Below, in pieces: positions 45,628 through 54,820 of a DNA stretch of 64,000 bases. A program made the translations under genes and the position numbers. This DNA is from Meiothermus ruber DSM 1279. Lineage in GTDB: Bacteria; Deinococcota; Deinococci; Deinococcales; Thermaceae. The stretch is taken from assembly GCF_000024425.1 (NCBI RefSeq), contig NC_013946.1:1-64000 (forward strand), read 5' to 3'. Every line of letters starts with the position of its first letter. Positions within the stretch are counted from its first letter, which is position 1. A model generated the notes under the pieces. It saw nothing but the letters and a program-made list of their open reading frames with translations, had not been told where the DNA came from and made no database searches.

Positions 45628-46428
45628 TTATGCCAAGGCCCACTCGAGGGCGACCAGATGTTCGGTGGGTCGGAACCCCACCGAGGTGTAGAGGTCTTTG
45701 GCGAAGTAGTGCAGGTCGGCCAGGATCACCAAGTCTTTTGCACCCAGCTCACCAAAGCCGTATTGGGCAACGTGGTATAGCAGGGTTCCAGCCAGCCCCT
45801 GGCGGCGAAAGTCGGGATGGGTGTCCACGCTCTGAAAACGCCCCAGCCCGTCTTTGGCAAATAACCCCATCGAAGCTGCCAGTTGCCCACCCACAAACGC
45901 CCCGAACCAGTTTCCCCAACCTGCGGCAATCATGCGTCGGTACTCGGCAGCTTTGTGCTTCAGAAAGATTTCATACCCTTCGCCCTCACGTTCTTCGGCA
46001 GGCAGGGCGGCGTTTTGGATCAGCGCCATTTCCAGCCACTGCGCCCAGTCGGTGTCCGAATGGAAGGCGCGGCACTGGCAATGGGTGTTTAGGGTGCGGG
46101 GGGGATGAACCTTCTGCGTTGTTTGTACCACGGTTTGTTCCAACCAGAAACCCGCCTCGAGGAATTCCTGCGCTGCCCCTTGTTCACCGTTCACAAAATC
46201 CCAGGTAAACACAAAGTGGTTCAGCAAGCCCAACTCATCGTGAAAAATCTGCTTCCAGCGTTGCAAATCGCCGGGTTCGGGCGGCGCTTGGAAAATCAGG
46301 TAGTTGCCCCAGCGGTAGGTGGGGTTTTGCGGAGTGCGCACCACGATGTAGCTGGGCTTGACTTCGATATGGCTCTCGAAACTACGCAGCATCAGCTCGG
46401 TGCGGAGGCCCAGTGATTTTAGCTTCAT
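45628..46428 (-). CDS. GNAT acetyltransferase-domain protein 1
   Basis: The 266-residue protein has a GNAT C-terminal domain: GRFQSVDTHPDFRRQGLAGTLLYH carries the acetyl-CoA pyrophosphate loop RRQGLAGT, followed by LVILADLHYFAKDLYTSVGF. The N-terminal half is less clear but may be a degenerate GNAT fold. It is the last of five consecutive acetyltransferase genes on this strand. The substrate is unknown. Confidence 0.8.
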   Translation of the reverse strand: MKLKSLGLRTELMLRSFESHIEVKPSYIVVRTPQNPTYRWGNYLIFQAPPEPGDLQRWKQIFHDELGLLNHFVFTWDFVNGEQGAAQEFLEAGFWLEQTVVQTTQKVHPPRTLNTHCQCRAFHSDTDWAQWLEMALIQNAALPAEEREGEGYEIFLKHKAAEYRRMIAAGWGNWFGAFVGGQLAASMGLFAKDGLGRFQSVDTHPDFRRQGLAGTLLYHVAQYGFGELGAKDLVILADLHYFAKDLYTSVGFRPTEHLVALEWALA

Positions 46429-46557
46429 AGCCGTTCTCGAAAAGAGATTTGGGTAGTACCCATTGCAAACCCCAGCTTCTTGTTGATGATCAACAGCGGG
46501 GCGTAGTTGGCGTAGCGGAGCGAAGCAGGGGGCGCGCTTGCATCGTGAAGGGGCGGA

Positions 46558-47445
46558 TCAAAGCGTCTTGCTGAAGTCTAGCCATTGGTTGACCTCGGTG
46601 AATCCGGCGGACTGGTAGAACTCTAAAGTATCTGGCTCGCAGGCGACGCAAGCGGTCTTTGCCCCCAGCGCCTTCAGGCGGCGGAAACCTTCGGTCAGCA
46701 CCGCCCGCCCCAAGCCCCTGCCCTCGAAGGTCGGGCGGGTGCCCACCGGCTCGAACTCTCCGATCCTATTAACCGGGTCGTACCAGATGATGCAGTACGA
46801 GGCGAATCGGCCTTCGGGGCTGACCGTCACCAGATCCAAGTCGGGGCGGTAGAGGGGGGCGGAGCGGATGTTGAGGTAACTCTGCATGGAAAACCGCGAA
46901 GGGTGCCAGACCTCGAGGTGGATGTCCACCCGCTCCCCCATTTCATGTGGCTCGAGGTGGCGCACCACGAAGCCCTCGGGCAGCCTGGGTGGGGGGATGT
47001 CCTTGTCCAGCGGGCGCTCGAGGAAGTACATCATGAAGGGGCTCTGGGCGTACCCGAGGGCTTGTAGGGTCTGGATGGTCTCGAGGTTGCTGCGGGCCGC
47101 GCTGGTGCTGACCCTAGCCGTGGGATCGAGACCAAGGGCGTGTGTCTCGGCGTGGGTGACCATCGCTCGAAGCAACTCTGACCGTTCCTCCGGCGAGAGC
47201 CACGGGGCCATGTAGAGGTCGAACTTGGCTCGCTTCTGGAGCACGAAGCCCACCACCGCGCCGCCCTGTTCCCAAATGCGAATCCCCTCCTCGGGTTTGT
47301 AGCTGGCATTTTGAAGCACGCCCCAGACAAAGTCGCCGGGGCACATAAGCTCGCTGGGTGTGGGGGTGCGGCGCCAGCACTCGATCACGAAGGCGGTCAG
47401 CGGCTCTAAGTCGGCAGGCCTGTAAGGTCTCGAGTCGAAGGTCAT
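46558..47445 (-). CDS. Tandem GNAT acetyltransferase-domain protein 2
   Basis: The 295-residue protein has two GNAT-like halves. The second contains FEPVGTRPTFEGRGLGRAVL with the acetyl-CoA loop EGRGLGRA and ends EFYQSAGFTEVNQWL. The first half has a weaker fold with LLRAMVTHAETHALGLDP. No function is established. It is separated from genes 1 and 3 by 129 and 199 bases; the latter gap holds a 10-bp hairpin. Confidence 0.8.
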   Translation of the reverse strand: MTFDSRPYRPADLEPLTAFVIECWRRTPTPSELMCPGDFVWGVLQNASYKPEEGIRIWEQGGAVVGFVLQKRAKFDLYMAPWLSPEERSELLRAMVTHAETHALGLDPTARVSTSAARSNLETIQTLQALGYAQSPFMMYFLERPLDKDIPPPRLPEGFVVRHLEPHEMGERVDIHLEVWHPSRFSMQSYLNIRSAPLYRPDLDLVTVSPEGRFASYCIIWYDPVNRIGEFEPVGTRPTFEGRGLGRAVLTEGFRRLKALGAKTACVACEPDTLEFYQSAGFTEVNQWLDFSKTL

Positions 47446-47501
47446 TCAATAGCCCCGTGAATGCTTTGTACAAGGTTTGGAACTCATACTAAATCTGCGC
47501 T

Positions 47502-47526
47502 TGAGTGGCGCATAAAGCGCCACTCA
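47502..47526. repeat. Perfect hairpin in the GNAT cluster
   Basis: TGAGTGGCGC (47502-47511) and GCGCCACTCA (47517-47526) are perfect reverse complements around ATAAA. No T-run is present on either side, so a terminator is unlikely; the rest of this 199-base gap (47446-47644) holds a second short stem TTCCGG...CCGGAA and no gene. Confidence 0.7.
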
Positions 47527-47644
47527 CTTGCCGCACCGAATAGGTTCCGGCTTCGCCGGAATCGCGCAAGCGACTTGGCCTGAGGGGCGACCGAGGGTCT
47601 TTTCCGTTGCTTTTCGGTCAGTTATAAGCAGAATCGGTAGCACA

Positions 47645-48610
47645 CTAGTTTTCCTCGCGCAGAACCTTTACCAAATCAATCCACGCGGGCATTTTCTCGA
47701 AGCCCAGGGCTTCGTTAATACCGAGCATCGAGCGGTTGGTCTGGGCGTTCTCGGTGCGGACTGCGGTTTTACCCAGATTTTTGGCGTGGGTCAGCGCTGC
47801 GACCTTGAGCGCCAGCGCGACGCCCTTGTGCCGGTGCGCCCGCTTTACTGTGGTGAAGCCGGTATTCAGGTCGTTGTCGGCGGGGCGGTGGAAGAGCATC
47901 GAGACGCCTGCGTACTCGCCGTCCTTCACCGCCAGGAACCACAGCTCAGGGCGGAAGTCTGGGTTGGAACGGACGTTCTCCCAGTAGCGTTCCATGTCAG
48001 GAAAGGTGAAGCTCTCGCCGGGTGGCAGCGGTACGTCGTGGCTGCCCTCCTTGTCCAGCTCGTACATCTTGTGCTCCCGCTCCGGGTCGGAGGCCAGCTC
48101 GGCAAAGCTCCTGACCTCGTAGCCCTGAGCCAGCACCTTTTCCACGGCCTTGGCCCACTGCGCGGGGTCGAACTTGGCCAGCTCGAGCTTCGATTCCCAG
48201 GTCCGGAACTCCTCGCGAAAGCCCCGTTTTTCTGCAAAACGCAGGGCCTCGGGTTTGTCGGCGCGGGTGGAGGCCAGCAACTTGATGGGGTCGTGGGGTT
48301 GCAGTTCTTGCATCATGCGCTCGTAGAGGGCAGTGCCGATGCCCTGGTTCTGGTGCGTGGGATGCACCGAGACTCCCACCCCGAACTTCTGCGGGTGATA
48401 GATCCACTCCATGTGAAAGAACGACGCCCAGCCCACCACCTCCCCGTTTTTCTCGGCCACCAGGCGGCGCAGGATCAGGCCGGGTTTCCTGCGCTCGTCG
48501 CTGGCCTTGAGGGTCTCGGCTAGCACGGGGTTGTCGGGCCAGATGAGGTTGCGTACCCGGGCCATTTCGGGGTAGTCGGCGGGCGTAAAGGGTCGAATCG
48601 AAAAGCTCAT
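47645..48610 (-). CDS. Tandem GNAT acetyltransferase-domain protein 3
   Basis: The 321-residue protein has an active-looking N-terminal GNAT domain (RPFTPADYPEMARVRNLIWP, VSVHPTHQNQGIGTALYERM with loop QNQGIGT) and a second domain with KRAHRHKGVALALKVAAL. NRSMLGINEALGFEK is shared nearly identically with genes 4 and 5. It is closely paralogous to them by eye. The tandem-GNAT layout resembles mycothiol synthase, but nothing supports that role here. Its start overlaps the stop of gene 4. Confidence 0.85.
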   Translation of the reverse strand: MSFSIRPFTPADYPEMARVRNLIWPDNPVLAETLKASDERRKPGLILRRLVAEKNGEVVGWASFFHMEWIYHPQKFGVGVSVHPTHQNQGIGTALYERMMQELQPHDPIKLLASTRADKPEALRFAEKRGFREEFRTWESKLELAKFDPAQWAKAVEKVLAQGYEVRSFAELASDPEREHKMYELDKEGSHDVPLPPGESFTFPDMERYWENVRSNPDFRPELWFLAVKDGEYAGVSMLFHRPADNDLNTGFTTVKRAHRHKGVALALKVAALTHAKNLGKTAVRTENAQTNRSMLGINEALGFEKMPAWIDLVKVLREEN

Positions 48611-49599
48611 GATAACTCCTGTTCAGCGGGGCTCGAGGTCTCTTCCCCAAGCGCCAGCACATAGTCCGTCCAGATGGGCTGCTTCACAAAGCCCAGGGCC
48701 TCGTTGATGGCAAGCATGGCCCGGTTGTTCGACTCGTTGCCGGTGCGGATCTCCCGGATGCCCATGGTCTGAGCGAACTGGATGGCTTTGAGCTTGAGGG
48801 CCAGGGCCAGGCCCTTACGGCGGTAGGCCCGGCGGGTGCCGGTGAGGCCGGTTTGCAGATAGTCGCCGTCGGTTTTCCAGAGGGTGCTCAGGGCCGCGTA
48901 CTGCCCGGTGTGGGGGTCTACGGCCACGAAATGGCCCTCGGGCAGGTAGTACTGGCTCTCGAAAATCCATTTGCAGTAGTCCTCGAAGCGCACCTCGCTC
49001 AACTCCCCAGGGCGGGGGACATCCTGGCGAACCTCGAGCCAGAGGTCGTAGAGTTTCTGCCGGTGCTGGGGGTCGGCCTCCAGCTCCTTCAGGCTTCTGA
49101 GCTGGAAACCGGCGGCCTCCACTGCCTCGATTTTGCCGGCCCAGGAAGCGAGGTCGAAGTTCCGCACATCAAGGCGCGACTCCCAATACCTCATCTTCTC
49201 CACGTAGCCCAGCTTTTTGAGCCAGGCCATGGCCTGGGGCTGGTCTTCGCGGGTGGTGCTCAGAATCGAGATGGGGTCGTGGGGCTTTAGGGCCTCCATC
49301 GCCTGCCGGTACAGCGCTTTCCCGATTCCCTGGCTGCGAAACCTCGGGTGTACCGTGACCCAGACCGCAAACTTTTGGGGGTGGTACATGCCTTCAAACT
49401 GGGTGTAATGGGCCACCCCCACCACCTGCCCATCCTGCTCGGCCACAAAGCGCCCCCACTTAATTTCCGGGGCGTGGCGGTCGCCCTCGCGCAGCCCGGC
49501 TACGCTATGGGCCTCGTCGGGCCAGGCCGCCTTCAGTACCTCAGCGATGGCCGGGTAATCGTGTTCTTCAAAGGGTCGGATCGTAAGATTGGGTTTCAT
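48607..49599 (-). CDS. Tandem GNAT acetyltransferase-domain protein 4
   Basis: The 330-residue protein parallels gene 3 along its whole length: IRPFEEHDYPAIAEVLKAAWP, VTVHPRFRSQGIGKALYRQAM (loop RSQGIGK) and a second domain with RRAYRRKGLALALKLKAIQF and NRAMLAINEALGFVK. I start at ATG 49599 (MKPNLTIRPF); the frame extends to 49647. It overlaps gene 3 by four bases (ATGA-type), so the two are coupled. Confidence 0.85.
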   Translation of the reverse strand: MKPNLTIRPFEEHDYPAIAEVLKAAWPDEAHSVAGLREGDRHAPEIKWGRFVAEQDGQVVGVAHYTQFEGMYHPQKFAVWVTVHPRFRSQGIGKALYRQAMEALKPHDPISILSTTREDQPQAMAWLKKLGYVEKMRYWESRLDVRNFDLASWAGKIEAVEAAGFQLRSLKELEADPQHRQKLYDLWLEVRQDVPRPGELSEVRFEDYCKWIFESQYYLPEGHFVAVDPHTGQYAALSTLWKTDGDYLQTGLTGTRRAYRRKGLALALKLKAIQFAQTMGIREIRTGNESNNRAMLAINEALGFVKQPIWTDYVLALGEETSSPAEQELS

Positions 49600-49618
49600 G
49601 GATTCCTCGGATGCGGGG

Positions 49619-50602
49619 CTAGGGCTGCGGGTCAGAAGACCCGCCAAAAGCAGGCTGGCCAGGTTTTAGGGGTACGGGGCTGAGGCGCAGCAGCACCCTG
49701 GCCGGCTCCTTCACAAAGCCCAGGGCCTCGTTGATGGCGAGCATGGGGCGGTTGATCTGATGGTTGGAGGTGCGGATGTACCGGGCCCCATAAACCCGGG
49801 CGAATTCCGCTGCCCGCAGCTTGAGGGCCAGCGCCAGGCCCCGCCGGCGGTGGCTTCTGCGCACCCCGGTGAGGCCGGTTTGCAGGGTCTGGGGGCGGTG
49901 GGACTTGAAAAGCATGGTCAGCCCCACCAGATGCGTACCCTCGAGGGCCACGAAGAACCCCTCGGGCAGCAGGTTGGGGCCTTTGAGGCTGCGCTCCTGC
50001 CAGACCTCGAAGGGCCAGGGGGTGATGGGCTCGGCGGTGGGCACATCTCCCAGCAACTCGATTTCCAGTGCATACAGGTCACGCTGAAAGGCTTCCTCTT
50101 GCCAGGGCAGGGCGCTCAGGGGCTGGATGGTGAGGCCGGGCGGCAGGGGGCGGGCCAGGGGGCTGGGGTCGAAGTGGGCCAGGTCGAGCACTGAGTCCCA
50201 GCGGCGCTCCACCTCGACAAAGCCCTGGGCGGTTAGAAAGCGGTACTGGGGCCAGTCTTCCCGCACCGTGGTCTGCAGCGCATGCGGCTGGTGTGGGGCG
50301 ATGCGCCCCTGCAAAAACTGCCACAAGGGCCCTTCCAGGGCCTGGTGGTGGGGGTGCAGGTAGTACTGCACCTCGAGCACCCCCGGCCTGGGGTCGTAGT
50401 AGGGGGTGGCGTACTCCAGCACCCCTACGGCTTCTCCCGCCACTTCAACCACAAAGCGCGCCAGCACATCGCCCTGGGTTCGAGTGCGGTCGAGGTGCTG
50501 CAGCCCGGCCAGGTCGGGCGGACTTTCGGGGTGGGCGGCCTGCCGCACCGCTGCGTAGGTCTGATAATCGGCCGCCGAAAACAAAAAAGGCCGAACCTGC
50601 AT
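49619..50602 (-). CDS. Tandem GNAT acetyltransferase-domain protein 5
   Basis: The 327-residue protein is the first of the cluster in transcription order. The second domain is well kept (RRSHRRRGLALALKLRAAEF, NRPMLAINEALGFVK). In the first domain the expected acetyl-CoA loop is degenerate: VQYYLHPHHQALEGPLWQFL replaces the VHPxxxxxGIGxALY pattern of genes 3 and 4, so this domain may not bind acetyl-CoA. ATG at 50602 has AGGAGGA upstream. Confidence 0.83.
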   Translation of the reverse strand: MQVRPFLFSAADYQTYAAVRQAAHPESPPDLAGLQHLDRTRTQGDVLARFVVEVAGEAVGVLEYATPYYDPRPGVLEVQYYLHPHHQALEGPLWQFLQGRIAPHQPHALQTTVREDWPQYRFLTAQGFVEVERRWDSVLDLAHFDPSPLARPLPPGLTIQPLSALPWQEEAFQRDLYALEIELLGDVPTAEPITPWPFEVWQERSLKGPNLLPEGFFVALEGTHLVGLTMLFKSHRPQTLQTGLTGVRRSHRRRGLALALKLRAAEFARVYGARYIRTSNHQINRPMLAINEALGFVKEPARVLLRLSPVPLKPGQPAFGGSSDPQP

Positions 50603-50777
50603 TGAACAATTCCTCCTTTAGCTACAAGCCCTGGAACAGCCAATAACCCTGTGGCCCCGACTGCGTCCACCCGACACTGTAGCAGAGAAAGGCCCCTGCC
50701 GCACGTAACGCCGCGGGGCCTCTTTTGGTGCAAATGTCCTGCGCGGGTGGGGGCTGGGTGGATATGCTGGGCGCGCT

Positions 50778-53451
50778 GTGTGGATGTGGGGGGTGGTCAT
50801 CTCGAGCTTGCTAACCACCTTGCTGGTGGTTGTTTTTAGCCATCGAGGGCGCTGGGGACATACGCCTTTTTACATGCTTCTTGGGGCAGTGGGCCTGCTG
50901 GTCTGGTCGAGCGCCTGGTTTCCGGGGCTTTACTTCGGTCTTTTGGCCCTGCAGGTGGGGCTGCTGCTGGCATCGCTGGATCAGCCGCCGCGCTGGGGCA
51001 GAACCTGGCGGGGCCTGCTTTTGTTGGGCGGGCTGGGCCTGGGTGTTGATTTTTTGCTGCGCGCGCTGGGCCTCCCGCTGCCATCCAGGGCCGGCCATCT
51101 GGTGGCCCTGGGGCTGGGGGTGCTGCTGGGCGGGGGGGTGGTGCGCTGGCTTTACCCAAGGCTGGCCCCCAAGGGCCCGGTTCGGGCCCTGGCCGTGGTG
51201 CTACCGCTGCTGGCGCTAACCAACAGCGGGCTGCTTTTTCTGGCGACCCAGGAGAGGCTGGACAGGCTGGTGCTGGGGTTTTTGCTACAGGTTATATCGG
51301 CCGGGCCCCTGCTGGCTTTTTACCTCGAGGCGCTGCAACACCAGCGGCGCAGCGCCTCGATTGAGTCGGTGTACGCGGCCCTGCTCGATACCGTGGCGGC
51401 GCTGCCCCACCGCTCGGAGGCAGAGCTATGGTCGCGGCTCCTGGCCTCGGCCGTGCAGGTGGTGCCCGGTGCCCAGGCCGGTAGCATCCGCCTGCGGCAG
51501 GGGGCCGATTTCGTCTTTGTGGCGCAGCAAGGCTTCGACGAAGGTGTTTTGGGGCTGCGCAGCAGCGCCCACGAAGCAATGGCCTGGCATGGAGACCCTT
51601 TACAGTGGCGCCGGGGGCAGCCCCGCATTGCCAACCACGCCGATTTGCAGCGAATCTGGGCCACCCAGGCGGCCAATTGCCGGCTTTATGAACGCCTGAA
51701 CCGGGCCAGCCACCAGCGCATCCAGCAGATCCGCTCGACTCTCTGTGTGCCCATACCGTTGGGCGATGAGGTGATGGCGGAGATCAACCTCGACGCCTTT
51801 CACGACCGGGCCTTCGATCACCGATCGATCGAGGTGGCCCGGCAGTACGCCCAGCAGGTTCGGGCGCTTTTGGCCGTGCATCGCCAGCAAAGCGAGCTCG
51901 AGGCCCGGGTACGCGAGCTCGAGGTCATCGAAGCCCTGAGCGGGGCCTTGCGGGGACTCAAAGGCACCAGCGAGATCACCAGGCGGCTGCATAGCAGCGC
52001 TGCTGCTGCTAGATCCCGATGGTGAACAGCAGCGCTGCTATGCAGCCGCCGGGATGTTCCTGGAGATCAAGGACACCCTGGTGCCCAGGGGATGGGGCCT
52101 GGGCTGGGCGGCCATCGAGACCCGCGCGCCCATCTGGCTGGATCAGGCCCACCTCGATCAGCGGGCCTACGGACAGTTCAGGCACCCCCCAGAGGCTTAC
52201 TCGGAGATTGTAATCCCCCTGCTCAACTCCCAGGGCCAGCCCCTGGGGGTGCTGATCTCCGCGCGCAACGGCGAGCGGGCTTACCTCGAGCGTGACGTGC
52301 GCCTGCTGCAAATCATCGGCAACATCGCAGCCAACACCCTGGAGCGCGTGCGGGCCAACGAGAGCCTCGAGGCCGAAATCGCCGAAAAAACCGCCCTGCT
52401 CGAACTCTCACAGATGCTGGGGGGCAACGATGCGGCCTTGTTGCCTGCGGCGATGGAGAAAATTCGCCAGATGGGTCACGCCGACGCGATCGCCTTGGGG
52501 GTGCAGGAGCCGGATGGATACCACCTGCGCTGGCTGACGGGCCATCTGGGGGCCGAGGCCAAGGAGTTTTTGCAGAAGCCCCTGCCCCTCGAGCACCCTT
52601 TGGTCAACCTAATCCCGATAGAAAAGGCATTTCGGGTTGGCGATACCGCCGCACACCCTTTGCTGAAGCCGTATGCCAGGGTGGGTATACGCGGCCTGTA
52701 CCTGCGCACGGTGGTTCATGAACCCGAGCTGAAGGTGGTCCTGGCCCTGATGCGGCTGGAGCCCAGCCCGGGCTGGGGCCCGGCGGAGGATCGGCTGCTG
52801 GAGGGGGCTGCCCAGATTTTGGGGGCCTTGCTCCTGCGCCTGGAGCGCACCCGGCAGCTCGAGACCGCCTACGAAGGGGCTTTGCGAGCCATCGGCCTGG
52901 CCCTGGAGGCGCGGGATCGCGAGACCGCCGGGCACACCGACCGGGTTGCGGCCCTGGTCGAGCAGCTAGGCCGGGCGCTGGGCCTGAGTGAGGCCGAGCT
53001 GCGCGACCTGCGCTGGGGGGCCTACCTGCACGATGTGGGCAAGCTTGCTCTCTCCGATGCCATCCTGCTCAAGCCCGATAAGCTAACCCCTGAGGAGTTT
53101 TGCACCATGCGAACCCATACCCATCTGGGGGACGACCTGGTGCGCAACCTGCCCTTTGTACCCCTGGCGGCGCGCCAGATTGTGCGGCACCACCACGAGC
53201 GCTGGGACGGGCGGGGCTACCCCGATGGCCTGGCCGGGGAAGATATCCCCTTGGCAGCCCGCATTTTTGCTGTCTGCGATGTTTTCGACGCCCTTTGCTC
53301 CCACCGGCCTTACAAAACCGCCCTATCGCCGGAGCAAGCCGCCCAGGAGCTTTGGCGCAGCGCCCAGAGCGGGCACCTCGACCAAAATTTGGTGAAGGTA
53401 TTCCTCGAAACACAGGGCCTCGAGGCTGCCACCTCGCAGGCTGCCGACTGA
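50778..53451 (+). pseudogene. Membrane GAF-GAF-HD-GYP phosphodiesterase gene, frameshifted
   Basis: Intact, this would be an 890-residue cyclic-di-GMP phosphodiesterase. The N-terminal 180 residues hold about six hydrophobic segments, followed by two GAF-like sensor domains and a C-terminal HD-GYP domain with HDVGKLALSDAILLKP and HHHERWDGRGYPDGL. The frame breaks near 51999: the first part ends RRLHSSAAAARSRW-stop and the rest continues in the +1 frame as LLLLDPDGEQQRCYAAAG. Removing G51999 restores one open frame. The break lies within a perfect 24-bp inverted repeat. The second part could start at ATG 52054 and make a soluble GAF-HD-GYP protein. Confidence 0.88.
51982..52050. repeat. Perfect 24-bp inverted repeat at the frameshift
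   Basis: The arms 51982-52005 and 52027-52050 are perfect reverse complements over 24 bases, with a 21-base loop. The left arm starts GGCGGCTGCATAGC and the right arm ends GCTATGCAGCCGCC. It lies entirely inside coding sequence. The base that breaks the frame (G51999) is needed for perfect pairing. Confidence 0.95.
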
Positions 53452-53506
53452 GACATGGGTAGGTTCGTTACGCGCCACACGGCTTTTTGCGCTATGATGA
53501 AAACCA

Positions 53507-54226
53507 ATGGTCGAATTTTCACGAGATTTACTAGGCTTGGAGCAGCGCATCGTCATGGTCACCGGAGCGGGGCGGGGCTTTGGGCGTTCAATTGCCCGTT
53601 CTTACGCCCGCAATGGGGCCACGGTTATCACGGTAGACCCCGACGTGGAGATGGCGACCGCCATCGCCTCCGAGGTTGAGCAGCTTGGCGCCCCGGCCAT
53701 TCCCATCCGGGGGGATATGTCGGTGGTGCTGGATGTGATCAACACCTTCGAGAAAATCGAGGAGCTCTTTGGGATGCTGGATGGGATAGTCCACGTGACC
53801 AGCGCTGAGAGCAAAACCCCCTTTGTAGAGCTGCTGGAGGCCGAGTGGTACGATCTGCTCAACGCCGATGTAAAGTCGAGCCTGTACGTGTTGCAGCAGG
53901 GCCTGCGCTACTTGAGCGGGGGGGGGTTCGTCACCCTGGTACTCCCCCCCCTGCAGCGCGAACAGCCCCACGTGGCCGCCATTCGCGGTGCGGTGACCGG
54001 CCTGATTGAAGGGGCCACCCGGGTCTTCCCCACCAACGTGCGGGTCAACGGGGTCATCCCCAGCCGCGACCCGGTGGGTGAGGAGCACGACCGATCCCTG
54101 GTGCGGGTGGCTGTTGCGCTGGGCTCGATGGTTTCAGAAGGGGTGCGGGGCCAGCTCCTGGAGGTTCTGCTGCCCGATCCCCCCCACCAACCAGAGATCT
54201 ACGATCTGCTGAGGGAGCTGCCATGA
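53507..54226 (+). CDS. SDR-like protein lacking the catalytic Tyr and Lys
   Basis: The 239-residue protein has the NAD(P)-binding Rossmann start of short-chain dehydrogenases (RIVMVTGAGRGFGRSIARSYARNGATVITVD in parts: VTGAGRGFGRSIA). In the second half the usual Ser...TyrxxxLys is absent: LVLPPLQREQPHVAAIRGAVTGLIEGATR occupies the place where YxASKGAVxGL is expected. It may bind a nucleotide without catalysis. TATGAT (53493-53498) lies eight bases before the ATG. It is followed by nrdR after 37 bases. Confidence 0.82.
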   Translation: MVEFSRDLLGLEQRIVMVTGAGRGFGRSIARSYARNGATVITVDPDVEMATAIASEVEQLGAPAIPIRGDMSVVLDVINTFEKIEELFGMLDGIVHVTSAESKTPFVELLEAEWYDLLNADVKSSLYVLQQGLRYLSGGGFVTLVLPPLQREQPHVAAIRGAVTGLIEGATRVFPTNVRVNGVIPSRDPVGEEHDRSLVRVAVALGSMVSEGVRGQLLEVLLPDPPHQPEIYDLLRELP

Positions 54227-54263
54227 GGCCACCGACGACCTCACTGGCTGGATTGCAAGGCCT

Positions 54264-54785
54264 ATGAACTGTCCTTTTTGTGGGAACCCCGATAGCCGCG
54301 TGCTGGACTCGCGTCCTTCCGACGAGGGCTCGGTGATTCGCCGCCGCCGGGAGTGCCCGGTCTGCAAGCGCCGCTTCACCACCTATGAGCGGGCCCAGGT
54401 GGAGCCGCTGCTGGTCATCAAGCGCTCGGGGCGTAAAGAGACCTTCGACCCCAACAAACTTTTGCGCGGCCTGAGCCTGGCCGCCCGTAAACGGCCCATC
54501 GATCCGGAGGTGTTGCAGGAGTTTGCCTTCGGCTTCGAAGATACCGTCAAGGAGATGGAAATTACCTCCGAGGAGATCGGGCTGCGTTCGCTGGCCTTCC
54601 TGAAGGAGCTCGATCCGGTGGCCTACATTCGTTTCGCCTCGGTTTACCGCGAGTTTGACAGCCTGGAGAACTTTATTGAAGAGGTGCGCAAGCTGGATCG
54701 CAAGCCAGGCAAGGGTAAAAAAGCCCAGAAGGCAGAAGAAGAAACACCTGACCTGGCCGATGAGGCCAAGCTGGGAACAGTCTGA
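54264..54785 (+). CDS. nrdR: Transcriptional repressor NrdR
   Basis: NrdR senses ATP/dATP and represses ribonucleotide reductase genes. The 173-residue product has the N-terminal zinc ribbon (CPFCGNPDSRVLDSR and CPVCKRRFTTYER) and the ATP-cone domain (LLVIKRSGRKETFDPNKLLRGL, then VLQEFAFGFEDTVKEM). The C-terminal tail is Lys/Glu-rich (KPGKGKKAQKAEEE). The length is slightly over the usual 150-160. It is 37 bases after the SDR-like gene. Confidence 0.95.
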   Translation: MNCPFCGNPDSRVLDSRPSDEGSVIRRRRECPVCKRRFTTYERAQVEPLLVIKRSGRKETFDPNKLLRGLSLAARKRPIDPEVLQEFAFGFEDTVKEMEITSEEIGLRSLAFLKELDPVAYIRFASVYREFDSLENFIEEVRKLDRKPGKGKKAQKAEEETPDLADEAKLGTV

Positions 54786-54820
54786 CCCCATGGCCCGCTG
54801 GGCGGTGTTAGACTATAGGT

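Noticed and set aside
47502-47526. Hairpin as a Rho-independent terminator in the GNAT cluster
   Set aside because: No run of T follows on either strand.
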